DNA of 34,269 nt. Source: Cytophagales bacterium. GTDB lineage: Bacteria; Bacteroidota; Bacteroidia; Cytophagales; Spirosomataceae. Under the pieces are notes generated by a model. It did no database searches. It was not told the DNA's origin and saw only the letters and a list, made by a program, of their open reading frames with translations. Positions 24,849-33,990 of this stretch are shown piece after piece; the stretch's first letter is position 1, and every line of letters starts with the position of its first letter. Both the position numbers and the translations under genes were made by a program. The stretch spans positions 1 to 34,269 of the forward strand of contig JAAFJE010000036.1 of assembly GCA_013298025.1 (NCBI GenBank), read 5' to 3'.

Positions 24849-25184
24849 AATATGTTTGTTTAATTCAGTAGAAAAATCGGCACTATATAAATTCATTTAG
24901 CTGTATATGTGATATTTATAAAATGTATCGCCTTGTGGTAAGGAGGAAGATTTGGCACTCGTCTGCTTGAATCAGTAATTCCCACTTTGAAAAATTAAGC
25001 TCAGAATTAGATGCTATAAAGATTTTTTATATTATTATTTTAAGAAAAAATGCTACTATAAGGTAAAAAGAGAATTGCTGTTTATATCTATAATTGTGAG
25101 TTATTGTTTTGATTAAACTAAAGTTTAATCTTCTGGAAATCAAAACACTAATTCACTAATATACAATTCACCCATGCACAATTC
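24849..25184. other. AT-rich spacer with diverged intergenic repeats
   Basis: No gene is supported. It contains an inverted pair of the intergenic repeat family (AATTGTGAGTTATTG near 25092 and AATTCACTAATATACAATTC near 25150). Inside is a perfect small palindrome ATTAAACT-AA-AGTTTAAT (25112-25129). The rest looks like promoter-region sequence of the PQQ-like gene. Confidence 0.55.
25092..25171. repeat. intergenic inverted repeat related to the arrays at 22205-22478
   Basis: The left arm AATTGTGAGTTATTGTTTTG and the right arm CAAAACACTAATTCAC face each other around the palindrome at 25112-25129. Both arms share the TTGTGA / TTCACTAA words with the other spacer repeats. Confidence 0.55.
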
Positions 25185-25991
25185 TTATAATCCTTTCACA
25201 TACGAGCGACCGCCCAAGCGACGCATCTGTTTCATGATGGTATTGGTTCGTCGTTGTATATAGCCCGAAGGATTTTTGATAGAAAACCGCAAAGGACTGG
25301 GCAATACAGCGGCGATGCGGGCGGCTTCGGCACGGCTCAGTTGATTGGCCGAGTGGCCGTAGTAACGCAAAGAAGCGGCTTCTACGCCGAAGGTCATTTT
25401 CCCCATTTCGGCTATGTTCAGATACACCTCTAAGATGCGTTCTTTGCCCCAAATCAACTCAATTAGTACCGTAAAATAGGCTTCTAGTACCTTCCGAATA
25501 TAACTTCTTCCTTGCCATAGAAACACATTTTTGGCTACTTGTTGCGAAATGGTACTTGCACCTTTGATTTTTTTCCCTTTAAAATTATGTTGAAAAGCTC
25601 CCCACATCGCCGAGAAGTCGAAGCCGTGGTGTGTCGGAAAAAGTTGGTCTTCCGAAGCCACTACTGCCAATGCCACTTCTTTTGAAATATTTTCGTAAGG
25701 TTGCCAATCGTTGTAAATCGTAGCGTCGTTGTCGTCGGCCATAGCGGCTAGTTTGCGGTCGAGCATGGTTGGCGTAAACCATACTGGTACAAATTTAAAG
25801 AGCAGCACAGAGGCGATAGACAAGGCAAAAAAGGCGATAATTCCCCGTACAATTACTTTATGTATAATAGCTAAGAAATGGTATTGTTCACGATACAATT
25901 TGTAGCGTTGCCACCAAGTAAGCGGAGGCGTGGAAGCGGCTGTTTCAGTCACAGTTTCGGTTGGTATATTTCTAAACGTATTTTTTCCCAT
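25185..25991 (-). CDS. mtgA: monofunctional peptidoglycan glycosyltransferase (GT51)
   Basis: A 268-residue protein starting MGKNTFRNIP; a longer frame upstream is hydrophobic but lacks family similarity. One membrane anchor lies at about 49-68, followed by a GT51 domain. Its motifs are ASEDQLFPTHHGFD (catalytic Glu), KGASTISQQVAKNVFLW, KERILEVYLNIAEMG and FGVEAASLRYYG. No transpeptidase domain follows, so it is monofunctional MtgA, which polymerises lipid II outside the inner membrane. Monocistronic. Confidence 0.94.
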   Translation of the reverse strand: MGKNTFRNIPTETVTETAASTPPLTWWQRYKLYREQYHFLAIIHKVIVRGIIAFFALSIASVLLFKFVPVWFTPTMLDRKLAAMADDNDATIYNDWQPYENISKEVALAVVASEDQLFPTHHGFDFSAMWGAFQHNFKGKKIKGASTISQQVAKNVFLWQGRSYIRKVLEAYFTVLIELIWGKERILEVYLNIAEMGKMTFGVEAASLRYYGHSANQLSRAEAARIAAVLPSPLRFSIKNPSGYIQRRTNTIMKQMRRLGGRSYVKGL

Positions 25992-26247
25992 TGAAAGTAA
26001 AGATGATAGTAGTACAAAAAAGAGGTTTTGATACGCCAAAATGTTTCTTATCGGAATGTATAGCATCACAAATACACATGGCTTTCAAGGTAAAAATACA
26101 AAAATAAAGAATTTTGTTGGCTTATGTAGAAGGGTTTTATCCATAAATAGTACAAAAATGTAGTTTACAGAACCAGTTCCCTTCTAAGTTTATCAAATTG
26201 GTTTTTGAAAGCGTCGTTTCTACAGCGAACGGAGCGATTCACTCGTT

Positions 26248-27183
26248 TTATCCCAGTTCCATGCCCAGCACCAAGCCCCACATCAGGGCAAAGCTGATAA
26301 TCATAGAGAGATTGACCAATACGCCAGCAATGCGAGAATCGTAGCCCAGTTCGTCGGAGAAAGGCAGGAGCGTCATGCCTACGGGTAAAATCAAGCAAAT
26401 CAACACAATGCTTCGGTAAAGTGGCTCGAAAGGTAAAGTATAATACAGCGTTAGCCCCATCGCCAAGCCCAAAGCATAGCGTACCAACAGCACTTTGGCT
26501 ACTTTCTGAAACACTTCTTTGCTCATGGAAAGATTGAGGTAAATACCCATAATCAACAAGACTAGCACTTTGTTGCCTTTGGCCATGATGTCAATAATAT
26601 CGACCAATAAAGTAGGCATCGGGAAATGCGATAAATTGACAAACAACCCCAAGAGCATTGCTTGAAAGGGCAAAAGCGTAAATATTTTGAAAAAAGCTTT
26701 TTTGAGTTTTACCCGCTTGCGTTCGCCTGCGTCTTCGCTTCCAGCCGCAAAAATCACCCCAGTGCCATACACCATACAAAAGACCACTATCGAATTGCCC
26801 ACATCAAACAAGGCGGCGTAAACCATGCCTGCACTGCCCCAAATGCCCTCGATGAGCGGAAAGGCAAACAAGCCTAGGTTGAAGCCTCCGCAACTCATGG
26901 TGAGCAAACCTCGCAAACGTTTGGGTAAGTCGCTGAACATATAAGTGCCAATAAGCATAGAAATGGCACTAAAAATAATGTAAATCAGGGGTAATAAAAG
27001 CAAGTTGAGTTGGATGTGCACCCGCATGACCGTCACAAAGACCAAACTGGGGAAAGTGGTATGTACCAATAACTTGGTAATAATTTTGCCTTCTTTTTCC
27101 GTAACAATATTTTTGTGTTTGAGAAAATAACCCAAAGAAATAATAGAAAGAGCTGTAATAAAAACAGCATTGGTTTGATTCAT
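26248..27183 (-). CDS. AEC-family transporter (auxin efflux carrier type)
   Basis: A 311-residue membrane protein with about ten hydrophobic helices. It begins MNQTNAVFITALSIISLGYFL and has the family's LVHTTFPSLVF, GGFNLGLFAFPLIEGIWG and LPVGMTLLPFSDELG segments. AEC proteins export or exchange small organic acids such as malate; the substrate here cannot be told. It is divergent from the carboxynorspermidine dehydrogenase gene and has a candidate -7 box in the shared spacer. Confidence 0.92.
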   Translation of the reverse strand: MNQTNAVFITALSIISLGYFLKHKNIVTEKEGKIITKLLVHTTFPSLVFVTVMRVHIQLNLLLLPLIYIIFSAISMLIGTYMFSDLPKRLRGLLTMSCGGFNLGLFAFPLIEGIWGSAGMVYAALFDVGNSIVVFCMVYGTGVIFAAGSEDAGERKRVKLKKAFFKIFTLLPFQAMLLGLFVNLSHFPMPTLLVDIIDIMAKGNKVLVLLIMGIYLNLSMSKEVFQKVAKVLLVRYALGLAMGLTLYYTLPFEPLYRSIVLICLILPVGMTLLPFSDELGYDSRIAGVLVNLSMIISFALMWGLVLGMELG

Positions 27184-27248
27184 AATGCTAGTCGATTGGA
27201 TAGTGTTTCGCCCGAAAGGCGATATAAGGTAGAAAGCATTCTACGCTG

Positions 27249-27256
27249 CAAAGTTA
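27249..27256 (-). promoter_or_regulatory. candidate -7 box (TAACTTTG) of the AEC transporter gene
   Basis: On the minus strand TAACTTTG matches TAnnTTTG about 65 bases before the ATG. A TTTT at 19 bases upstream is a near match to the -33 box. Confidence 0.5.
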
Positions 27257-27296
27257 CTTTTAACATACGAATGATAAAACCTTATTTTAAATTCAT

Positions 27297-27304
27297 TAAT
27301 TTTG
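27297..27304 (+). promoter_or_regulatory. candidate -7 box (TAATTTTG) of the carboxynorspermidine dehydrogenase gene
   Basis: TAATTTTG matches TAnnTTTG and lies 41 bases before the ATG at 27346. No clear -33 box is seen. Confidence 0.45.
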
Positions 27305-27345
27305 CGACAGTATTTACATTCATAACTCAATCATAACAATTAGGA

Positions 27346-28560
27346 ATGGGCAAGAAAGTTTTAATCATTGGTGCAGGAGGAGTAGGCAATGTGGTTGCGA
27401 AAAAATGTGCCATGAATCCCGAGGTGTTTTCGGAGGTCGTGTTGGCCAGCCGTACCAAGAGAAAATGCGATGCCATCGCAGAAGAATGTGCTAAAATTGG
27501 TTTACCAACTCCCGTACAAACCGCACAAGTAGATGCCGATAATGTACCTGCATTGGTAGAACTTATCAACGAGGTAAAGCCTTGGATGATTATCAACGTG
27601 GCATTGCCTTATCAAGACTTAACCATCATGGATGCGTGTCTTGAAACAGGGGTGCATTACATGGATACCGCCAATTATGAGCCTAAAGATGTAGCCAAAT
27701 TTGAATATTCTTGGCAATGGGCTTATAAAGAACGTTTCGAGCAGGCTGGTTTGATGGCTTTGTTGGGCTGTGGCTTCGACCCGGGCGTTACGCAGGTGTT
27801 TACGGCGTATGCCCAAAAACACCATTTCGACGAAATGCACTACCTCGATATTATCGACTGTAATGCTGGCGACCACGGAAAAGCCTTTGCAACGAATTTT
27901 AACCCTGAAATTAATATTCGTGAAATTACACAGAATGGTCGTTATTGGGAAAATGGCGAATGGGTAGAAATTCCTGCAATGTCTATTCATAAACCCATTG
28001 ATTACCCTGGCATTGGTCCGAAAGAATCGTATGTGTTGTACCACGAAGAATTGGAATCGTTGGTGAAAAATTTCCCAACCTTGAAGCGTGCAAGATTCTG
28101 GATGACGTTTGGTCAACAATACATTACCCACCTGAATGTGCTTCAAAATGTAGGCATGACTTCTATCGAGCCTATCAAGTTTCAAGGCATGGACATCGTT
28201 CCGTTAGAGTTCTTGAAAGCGGTATTGCCAGAACCGGGTACTTTGGGCGAAAACTATACAGGCGAAACGTCTATCGGTTGCCAAATCAAAGGCATCAAAG
28301 ACGGAGAAGACAAAACGTATTATGTATGGAATAACTGCAAGCACCAAGATTGTTGGAAAGAAGTGCAAGCACAAGGCGTAAGTTATACCACAGGTGTGCC
28401 AGCTATGCTTGGTGCAATGATGATGATTACGGGCGAATGGTTTAAACCTGGTGTTTGGAACTGTGAAGAGATGAACCCAGACCCATTCATGGCGATGCTC
28501 AATGTGCATGGCTTGCCTTGGAACGAGCTTGTCAATGTAGCTTTACCACACGAATATTAG
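27346..28560 (+). CDS. carboxynorspermidine dehydrogenase (saccharopine dehydrogenase family)
   Basis: A 404-residue protein. The Rossmann motif KVLIIGAGGVGNVVAKKCA (4-22) opens the NADP site. ALLGCGFDPGVTQVFTAYA and the C-terminal TGVPAMLGAMMMITGEW are typical of the bacterial carboxynorspermidine/carboxyspermidine dehydrogenases rather than lysine-pathway saccharopine enzymes. It condenses aspartate semialdehyde with a diamine to give a carboxy-polyamine, which the decarboxylase NspC then converts to norspermidine or spermidine. nspC is not adjacent. Full length; start confirmed by the family N-terminus. Confidence 0.9.
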   Translation: MGKKVLIIGAGGVGNVVAKKCAMNPEVFSEVVLASRTKRKCDAIAEECAKIGLPTPVQTAQVDADNVPALVELINEVKPWMIINVALPYQDLTIMDACLETGVHYMDTANYEPKDVAKFEYSWQWAYKERFEQAGLMALLGCGFDPGVTQVFTAYAQKHHFDEMHYLDIIDCNAGDHGKAFATNFNPEINIREITQNGRYWENGEWVEIPAMSIHKPIDYPGIGPKESYVLYHEELESLVKNFPTLKRARFWMTFGQQYITHLNVLQNVGMTSIEPIKFQGMDIVPLEFLKAVLPEPGTLGENYTGETSIGCQIKGIKDGEDKTYYVWNNCKHQDCWKEVQAQGVSYTTGVPAMLGAMMMITGEWFKPGVWNCEEMNPDPFMAMLNVHGLPWNELVNVALPHEY

Positions 28561-28584
28561 GAGCTAAAGGTTGTTTTCATAAAA

Positions 28585-28613
28585 AAAGCTATCAGCAACT
28601 AGCTGATAGCTTT
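28585..28613 (-). terminator. intrinsic terminator of the dabAB transcript (also hairpin for the plus-strand gene)
   Basis: AAAGCTATCAGC (28585-28596) and GCTGATAGCTTT (28602-28613) form a perfect 12-bp stem with a five-base loop. On the minus strand a run of T follows, so it fits best as the end of the dabAB transcript. On the plus strand the T-run is only three. Confidence 0.75.
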
Positions 28614-28651
28614 AACGAATCCGTAATAAATCCAACTAATAAGTATTTTTC

Positions 28652-28687
28652 AGATGCGCGCTAGTTGATTTCAACTAGTACGCATCT
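28652..28687. other. long hairpin just after the dabB stop codon
   Basis: AGATGCG (28652-28658) pairs with CGCATCT (28681-28687) and CTAGTTGA (28661-28668) with TCAACTAG (28671-28678), separated by a two-by-two internal mismatch. It lacks a T-run and lies between dabB and its terminator, so it may stabilise the mRNA 3' end. Confidence 0.6.
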
Positions 28688-28690
28688 CTA

Positions 28691-30559
28691 CTATGATGAG
28701 CGATAAGCCATTTCGTAAGGCGATTTGGCGTGTGGACCCAAAAATACCCTCGCATAAATACGCATAATAGCCAAGCCATCTACAATGAAACTCAAGGCGG
28801 TAAATGATGCCAAAATGATTTGGTCTTCATGAATATGCGTAAAAATCAAATCTTCTCCGACAAACGTTGGCGTAATAGGAAAACCCGAAACGCCCAAACA
28901 AGCCCCCAAAAATACAAATGCCAAGGTTCTATGCTTATGTACGTGTCCGTGAAAACGGTTCAAGTCTATGTTGTGTTCGAGCTTTTTCAAACGATTCAAA
29001 CATACAAAACCTACGATTCCAGCCACTACAATACCACTCAAATACAATACGACGTGGTCGTAAGTAAAGTGTTCGTTGAACGAGATAGATAAAGCCACCC
29101 AAAAGTGGTTCATCACTACCATAACCCAACTCATTTGTGTTTTTCTTCGTTCGGTAAATGATTTTAAAACCATCAATAAACCTAAAAACGAAAATAAAAT
29201 AGGTAAAAACACTTGTAAGCCTGCGGGCATGGCATCTCTAGCAAAAAGACTGATAATACCCAACACGTAGCTTATGACAAAGAATATCACAATACGATTG
29301 AGTGTCAAGAAGTTCAGTTTTGTACCAACGAGTTTCAAGGGATTCCAAAGGTATTGGTACATGAAACCATCTAAATTCCACTCATTTAAGCATAATATAT
29401 AAAACGTGTAAGCTATTTTTTGTGGAAAAGAATCTTCTACCGAACGCTGGCGAGGCGTAAAATTGTAAAATTGCTCTCTGATTAAATAACTTACCACCGA
29501 TGGCGATACCAACAATTGATAAGTACGTAAAAAAGCATTTCCTGCAAAATGGAACAAGGCAAGGTCTTCCCAACCCAAAGCTACTTCTATAAAAATGAGT
29601 CCAATCTGCGAAATAGAAGCATAAGCAATTTGGCTCTTAACCGACGACTGTACCCTTGCAATACCCGTACTCACAAGACTCGAAACCAAGCCCATCAAAC
29701 CAATCAATATGCGTACCGATAACTGGTGTTCCCAGAAAGGGAAAGTTCTGAGTAAAATAAATACGCCTAAATGTACCGATAACGAGCCGTAAAAAATAGC
29801 AGAGGAAGGCGTTGGCCCTTCCATTGCTCTAGGAAGCCAAGACGAAAAGGGCAATTGAGCCGATTTGGCTGCCGCCGAAATCAAAAACATCAGCGAAATA
29901 AATACGCCTATTACGCTGTGCGATTGCAAATGCTCGTGTACCAACTCGAAGTTGTTGAGTTTGAGAAAAGTAATATTTTCATGCCATAAATGGTGACTCG
30001 CCCACATGGCTAAAATGATGCCCACATCGGCAATACGATAAATGGAAAAGACCTTCACCGCATTTTTTACAGGAATATAACGTTCTCTGTAAAAAGCAAT
30101 AAGTAGAAATGAAGATATACCCAAAATTTCCCAACCAATAAAAAGCGTTTCTAAATTTCCTGCAAAAATGGCAATGTTATATCCTACATAAAAAAACCAT
30201 ATCGTATTGAAAAAACGCTTGTAACCACTTTCTCGGTGTAAATAATACCGACTATACAGCGTCACGAGAAAGGTCATCAACGAGCCTACCAATAGATACG
30301 TTGCCGTAATTCTATCGAAAAAAATATCGACAAAAAACTCATAACCAAGGGTTTTGAAAATGACAATATCTTTTACATTCAAAACCCTTGGCCCATCCCA
30401 TAACCAATACCCAACAAAACCTAACGAAACCAATAAATGAAAGCCCACAAGGCTAAATGTAATACCAGAAAGCAAACGCTCTCGCTTGTCGGGTATGCCC
30501 AAGCTTATGAAAAAGCCTATGAGGGGGAATACGACAAAAAAATTGATGAGTGAATCCAT
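28691..30559 (-). CDS. dabB: DabB-type proton-conducting membrane subunit (NuoL/Mrp family)
   Basis: A 622-residue polytopic protein of the NADH-quinone oxidoreductase subunit 5 / proton antiporter family. The core has SRYYLHRESGYKRFFNTIWFF, GWEILGISSFLLIAFYRER and SSWLPRAMEGPTPSSAIFYGSL, with conserved charged residues inside membrane helices. It lies directly downstream of dabA, so it is DabB, which lets cations flow inward to drive the carbon-capturing DabA, rather than a Complex I subunit. I chose MDSLINFFVV at 30559; the frame extends 27 codons further without family match. The spacer to dabA is 141 bases and holds a hairpin. Confidence 0.9.
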   Translation of the reverse strand: MDSLINFFVVFPLIGFFISLGIPDKRERLLSGITFSLVGFHLLVSLGFVGYWLWDGPRVLNVKDIVIFKTLGYEFFVDIFFDRITATYLLVGSLMTFLVTLYSRYYLHRESGYKRFFNTIWFFYVGYNIAIFAGNLETLFIGWEILGISSFLLIAFYRERYIPVKNAVKVFSIYRIADVGIILAMWASHHLWHENITFLKLNNFELVHEHLQSHSVIGVFISLMFLISAAAKSAQLPFSSWLPRAMEGPTPSSAIFYGSLSVHLGVFILLRTFPFWEHQLSVRILIGLMGLVSSLVSTGIARVQSSVKSQIAYASISQIGLIFIEVALGWEDLALFHFAGNAFLRTYQLLVSPSVVSYLIREQFYNFTPRQRSVEDSFPQKIAYTFYILCLNEWNLDGFMYQYLWNPLKLVGTKLNFLTLNRIVIFFVISYVLGIISLFARDAMPAGLQVFLPILFSFLGLLMVLKSFTERRKTQMSWVMVVMNHFWVALSISFNEHFTYDHVVLYLSGIVVAGIVGFVCLNRLKKLEHNIDLNRFHGHVHKHRTLAFVFLGACLGVSGFPITPTFVGEDLIFTHIHEDQIILASFTALSFIVDGLAIMRIYARVFLGPHAKSPYEMAYRSS

Positions 30560-30687
30560 AATAGTTATAAGTGTACCTTTTACAAGGTATGTATTCAATT
30601 GTTTTATTATCCCGAATAATGGTATCAAACAAGGCATCAAATGGCATTGAACACCGTGCTGTTTTGTTTGAAAATATAGTATTAAAA

Positions 30688-30712
30688 CTTGTTCAAGGTT
30701 TTATTGAACAAG
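30688..30712 (-). other. hairpin overlapping the dabA stop codon
   Basis: On the minus strand CTTGTTCAA (30712-30704) and TTGAACAAG (30696-30688) form a perfect 9-bp stem with a seven-base loop that includes the dabA TAA, followed by TTTTAAT. It could be a partial terminator or mRNA processing signal that lowers dabB relative to dabA. Confidence 0.5.
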
Positions 30713-33196
30713 GTAAACTGGAAAGTTTTCTTGCGAACTTTCTAATAAACGCATCACATCTGTTACTACTTCAAGCTTTTGCGTAAGGGGCTGATAAGGG
30801 ATAAATACCTCCTCTTTCAACAACGACAACGCCTTTGTTTCTGGATGAATCACCACCAAATTAACCCACTCGTTGGCAAACCATTCATACGTACTGGCAT
30901 CTCTTTGAATCACGTCTAGCACTACTTCGCTGAAGTGTTCTACAATAATCAGAATACGTACAGGGTCGTGTATTTCAATCATCTGGCTAGGTAAGCCGGG
31001 CCGTAAATCGCCGTCAATACCATTGGCTACACCAATAAGTCCCATCACGTTGTGAGGTAATTTTGTGCCTGCACCAAGTTTTTGGTTGTCAACCCTAGAA
31101 AAATAGTATTCTAAATTGATACCGCCACAGACAGGTGCCGCCGCTTTCAAAATATTAAATAAGGCGTTCCCTTGTGGGTCAATACTGTAATCATACGAAT
31201 TGAGAAACGAACGACGGTCGAGGAATACGCCTTTCGATAACGCCCTTCTTCCTACAATACACAAGGCGTTGGTGGCGTGGTTTAGTTCTGGACGAGGCTC
31301 AAACAATGATACCGAGCGTTGACGAATCAACTCATGGATTTGGGCTGGCGATTGTGTTGTATCAATCGACATAAATCTGCGAGAACGCTCTTTGGCATTG
31401 AGGTCGAGGGCTTTTTCCATGATAGCCATGTTTTGCCGATGCAAGGCCCAATTTTCTGCCGAAAGAAGGTCTTCGTCGAAAAAAACTACATCGTCTCGGG
31501 TGGTATCGTGCAAGCCGCCCAAGAATTGCGTTGTATCAGGAATATCAATGCCTTTGGTACGCAAAATTGCTCTTACTTCTGGGTTGTTTGCCATCGAGGC
31601 CACCACTCTTGCATTCACCGAGCCCGCTCTACCGCTGCAAGCACCGCAATCGTAAGCGGCATAATGAGGGTTGTTTACGCTACTAGAACCATGCCCAATG
31701 GCATATACCAAGGGGGCAAAGTCTTTCACCAAGCCAATACTATTGAGCAAGCCTTGTACTCGTTGTACTTTTTCTTCTAAATTAAAGCCAATCTGAAGTC
31801 CATTTTCTTGCTGCTTGAGGGCTTCAAAATCAACAGTTAACTTAGAAAATTTGTCCATGTGCTTCAGCGAGGAGGCTGTTGCAGGGCTCATCGAAGGACG
31901 TAGAATATTGATGAAAAGTTTGAAAGCCGACCAAAAGCCCAAGGTTTGAGAAATCAACCAACCGCCATAAAATGTATGCGAATGCTTGGTAAAATGGGCA
32001 TCTTTTGGGCGTTTGGCCGTAGAGCCTAGTTCTTTGACCAAAAATTTAGGCTTGACTGGTGCCGGGCAAACTTTTGTATAAAATTTTCCTTCTTCTGGTT
32101 GGTAGTAAAATTCTACGCCAAAGAAACCGGGTGTGCCGAAGGTTTCGCAATGCGGGTCGAGGGTTTCTAAATGCCTGCGAATAGAGCATTCTCGGTCGTC
32201 GATGCAGAAAAGTGCTTGGAAAGTCTTTTGCGTAATGCTTTTACTTTGCACTTTTTCCTGTTGTAAGCCTGCCAATACTTGGTCGTAGTATGTCCATTCA
32301 AAGGCTTCTTGCCATAAGCGTAGCACTTCGTGCAATTCTTTTTCCTTTACATCGGCAAATAGTGCTACGGGTTCATGCCCAATTTTAGCTCCTAGTGGTG
32401 TCCAATTGCCTTTGAAATGGGCTTCAACAGCATCTATTTCCATGATAAGTTCTAGGTGAATGAGGTCTTGCAAACTCACCTGCTTGCTATCGAGGAGGGT
32501 TTCTGGACTGCTCTCAACCGTCGATACCATGCCCGACCAACCTTGATGGGCAAATTGTTGGTCGTATAGATAATGCTCGAATAAGCCTTCTGTTCCGACC
32601 AATATTTTCAATAAACTTTCAATGGTTTGTGAAGAATCGAGCAGTAAATTTTTTCCTTTTTTACTTTTAAAGAAACTCACTAAACTCGATTGTTCCATCA
32701 TACGTACTGCTTCGAGCAAGCCTTTGTTGCGAACAGGAAAGCTCCAAATAGAAATTCCTTGGTCGAGATAACTACACAAAAGCCTAAACAAACGAGGATG
32801 TACAATAGAATCGAGGTCGATATGATACGATTTTTTCCAATAAGAACGCACATACCCGATGCGTGGTAGGGCGTGTTCGTCGTAATGTTTGTGTAATAGT
32901 TTGTCTTTCCAAACGGCTAGGCTTGCTTCACCTTTATGGTTGCGAATCACGTGTTCGAGGATGTCGGCTCGTACACGGTTTTGGGCATAAAGTGAGCGAA
33001 AATCGTCTAAGCCCAAGGATACTTTGTAGCCAAATATTTCGGAAGCATGACGGATGGCTTCAAAAAATTTGAAATGCTGGAAAGCATGAAGTGTGTTGTG
33101 ATGCACAAAGTCTTTGAGTGGTGCTTGTGCAGGTAAATAGTGCTTGATGTCGTGAAGCACGTGGTGTTCATCGAACAAGGCATGTTGCATTTTCAT
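30701..33196 (-). CDS. dabA: DabA-family (UPF0753/DUF2309) inorganic carbon transport subunit
   Basis: An 831-residue cytoplasmic protein, normal length for the family. The zinc site resembling a beta-carbonic anhydrase is complete. Cys331 and Asp333 lie in CIDDRECSIRRHLE, His502 in AIGHGSSS and Cys517 in YDCGACSGRAG, with the same spacing as the experimentally known sites of DabA. With DabB it forms an energy-coupled pump that takes up CO2 and traps it as bicarbonate. In non-autotrophs it supplies bicarbonate to carboxylases under air-level CO2. The gene is first in a two-gene minus-strand unit. No carboxysome or Rubisco gene is near. Confidence 0.94.
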   Translation of the reverse strand: MKMQHALFDEHHVLHDIKHYLPAQAPLKDFVHHNTLHAFQHFKFFEAIRHASEIFGYKVSLGLDDFRSLYAQNRVRADILEHVIRNHKGEASLAVWKDKLLHKHYDEHALPRIGYVRSYWKKSYHIDLDSIVHPRLFRLLCSYLDQGISIWSFPVRNKGLLEAVRMMEQSSLVSFFKSKKGKNLLLDSSQTIESLLKILVGTEGLFEHYLYDQQFAHQGWSGMVSTVESSPETLLDSKQVSLQDLIHLELIMEIDAVEAHFKGNWTPLGAKIGHEPVALFADVKEKELHEVLRLWQEAFEWTYYDQVLAGLQQEKVQSKSITQKTFQALFCIDDRECSIRRHLETLDPHCETFGTPGFFGVEFYYQPEEGKFYTKVCPAPVKPKFLVKELGSTAKRPKDAHFTKHSHTFYGGWLISQTLGFWSAFKLFINILRPSMSPATASSLKHMDKFSKLTVDFEALKQQENGLQIGFNLEEKVQRVQGLLNSIGLVKDFAPLVYAIGHGSSSVNNPHYAAYDCGACSGRAGSVNARVVASMANNPEVRAILRTKGIDIPDTTQFLGGLHDTTRDDVVFFDEDLLSAENWALHRQNMAIMEKALDLNAKERSRRFMSIDTTQSPAQIHELIRQRSVSLFEPRPELNHATNALCIVGRRALSKGVFLDRRSFLNSYDYSIDPQGNALFNILKAAAPVCGGINLEYYFSRVDNQKLGAGTKLPHNVMGLIGVANGIDGDLRPGLPSQMIEIHDPVRILIIVEHFSEVVLDVIQRDASTYEWFANEWVNLVVIHPETKALSLLKEEVFIPYQPLTQKLEVVTDVMRLLESSQENFPVYLVQ

Positions 33197-33419
33197 TCTT
33201 TGTCTTTTACGCTACGGATGTATGTCAAAAAATCGGAATATGAGATTGTTGTAGGAGGCAAAGTGGACTCCCGTGGCAATGTTCATCAACAAAAATTACT
33301 GGGCACTAAGCGACAGGAGTATAATAAAGCTATAGCACTGGCTTTGTGCCTGTTGTTCAAAATGTTGTTTGTATGTGATAGTGAAAACGGATAAGATTCC
33401 TATGCAAAAATGCCTAGGC
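33197..33419. other. spacer upstream of dabA, no confident gene
   Basis: This stretch holds the dabA promoter region and leader. A plus-strand frame of about 58 codons (MYVKKSEYEIVVGG onward, 33220-33393) is open, but it runs antisense to the leader and resembles no family I know. I leave it uncalled. Confidence 0.4.
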
Positions 33420-33782
33420 TCATAGTCGGAAGTTTAGATAAAGCACACAAAGTTGTTTCGCAAAATGAAACAAAGACGTGGTAAATGGATGAATGAAATT
33501 ATTGAGGGATGGCTGGAAAGTAGAAATAAAAAGCGAGGGATGTGTACAAAGAACCCAAGTAGCACGAAGGTCGTTTTGACTGTCTTCTTCTGATTCTTCA
33601 GATTCTTTGAGCGACTCTTCGCCATAAAAACCTTTGTGTATATCATTGTTGGCGTGTATCCAAAACTTTTTGCTTGTAGTTGACTCACAGGTTGTAGGAT
33701 TGTGACCCAAGGCAACAATCTTCAAACTTGCGAAGAATACAATCAAAAGAATTTTGCAGTACTTTGCCATACAAAAGTTCAT
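33420..33782 (-). CDS. hypothetical small secreted protein
   Basis: A 120-residue protein (alternative start MAKYCKIL at 33770). The N-terminus carries a hydrophobic signal, KILLIVFFASLKIVALG. A middle acidic patch, ESEESEEDSQNDL (about 61-73), is followed by an aromatic-rich C-terminal half (THPSLFISTFQPSLNNFIHPF). I recognise no family. It lies between dabA and a mobile element and reads in the dabA direction, so it could be an accessory gene or a decayed product of the adjacent insertion; a link to carbon uptake is not supported. Confidence 0.55.
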   Translation of the reverse strand: MNFCMAKYCKILLIVFFASLKIVALGHNPTTCESTTSKKFWIHANNDIHKGFYGEESLKESEESEEDSQNDLRATWVLCTHPSLFISTFQPSLNNFIHPFTTSLFHFAKQLCVLYLNFRL

Positions 33783-33969
33783 AACAAAAAGTAATATTTC
33801 TCACTTCGACCACAATGTATCATTTTAGTTTAATATTTTACTAAAAAAAGTGATAGAATTTTAATTTTTATATGGTTTTTCTAATAAAAATTCTATTTTA
33901 TATTTATTTTAGCCTAAAAATTTCATCCTAAAAAATGAGAAATGCCTCTTGTCAATCGCTAAGGATTTT
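33783..33969. other. very AT-rich spacer between the small secreted gene and the insertion sequence
   Basis: No gene is visible. It contains an inverted repeat ATAGAATTTT (33853-33862) / AAAATTCTAT (33887-33896) that could be a weak terminator or a remnant of mobile DNA; AAAATTCTAT recurs in the nested element at 34118-34127. Confidence 0.45.
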
Positions 33970-33981
33970 TAGGTCAAACGC

Positions 33982-33990
33982 ATGAGATTT
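33982..33990 (+). repeat. target-site duplication, left copy (ATGAGATTT)
   Basis: Nine bases directly before the MITE-like element, repeated exactly at 34143-34151 directly after it. Confidence 0.72.

Noticed and set aside
28691-30559. Complex I subunit NuoL
   Set aside because: Although homologous, it is not near other nuo genes and directly follows dabA, so DabB is the better call.
33220-33396. Plus-strand frame of about 58 codons upstream of dabA
   Set aside because: Short, unlike any known family, and located in the dabA promoter region on the opposite strand; not enough support for a gene.
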